NCBI GenBank assembly: GCA_030018715.1
Contig: JASEHN010000205.1
Span: forward strand, 1-5,828
Reading direction: 5' to 3'
Source of the DNA: Thermodesulfobacteriota bacterium
GTDB taxonomy: Bacteria; Desulfobacterota; SM23-61
DNA: 5,828 nucleotides
Shown here: positions 5,758 to 5,828 of the stretch, one piece after another
Layout of the letters: every line of letters begins with the position of its first letter
Position numbering within the stretch: position 1 is the stretch's first letter
Translations under genes and position numbers: made by a program
The notes under the pieces: model-generated
Databases searched by the model: none
What the model was told of the DNA's origin: nothing
What the model saw: only the letters and a program-made list of their open reading frames with translations

Positions 5758-5828
5758 TGTGCGTGCGAAGGTGGCCTGGCAATTAAATCGGGAATACGGA
5801 ATTCCGATGGCCGAGATAGCGCGTCATG

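Overview
The window looks like bacterial accessory DNA of intermediate GC content. It has tightly packed genes on one strand, Shine-Dalgarno sites and protein families typical of phage-defence islands. I cannot name the species. Every supported gene lies on the minus strand, so the genes read from right to left. I see no credible gene on the plus strand.

Layout in transcription order: (1) the C-terminal part of a DUF1156-type adenine DNA methylase (5757-4195), with its DPPY motif but without its N-terminal half. (2) After 5 bases, a very large protein with an N-terminal phospholipase-D-like (PLD) domain joined to a RapA/HepA-like SNF2 helicase (4189-526). Its reading frame is broken once, at a run of five C (plus strand, 4010-4014). 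The first 60 residues lie in one frame and the remaining ~1160 in another. (3) A 213-bp transposase-less insertion element (382-594) with imperfect 28-nt terminal inverted repeats, an 8-bp target duplication (CTCATTTG) and an internal perfect 32-nt palindrome. It sits exactly at the end of the helicase gene and has replaced its stop codon. (4) An intact 59-codon gene for a small four-cysteine protein of unknown function (333-154). (5) After 12 bases, the start of a PIN-like nuclease gene (141-10), which loses family similarity just after its first predicted catalytic aspartate and stops early.

Removing the element and one copy of the target duplication on paper gives a helicase stop codon followed by 37 bases and then the 59-codon gene. 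The original arrangement was therefore probably one operon: methylase, PLD-SNF2 helicase, small Cys protein, PIN-like nuclease. A modification enzyme next to a helicase-nuclease fits a self/non-self discriminating anti-phage system. DUF1156 methylases and PLD-SNF2 helicases are known to occur together in candidate defence loci, and the small Cys protein and PIN-like protein would be additional components. This functional reading is inference.

Most genes of the set appear damaged: the methylase is open only 22 codons upstream of its first ATG, the helicase is frameshifted and has a foreign tail, and the PIN gene is truncated. Either this is a decaying defence island, or some of the breaks (especially the homopolymer one) are sequencing errors.
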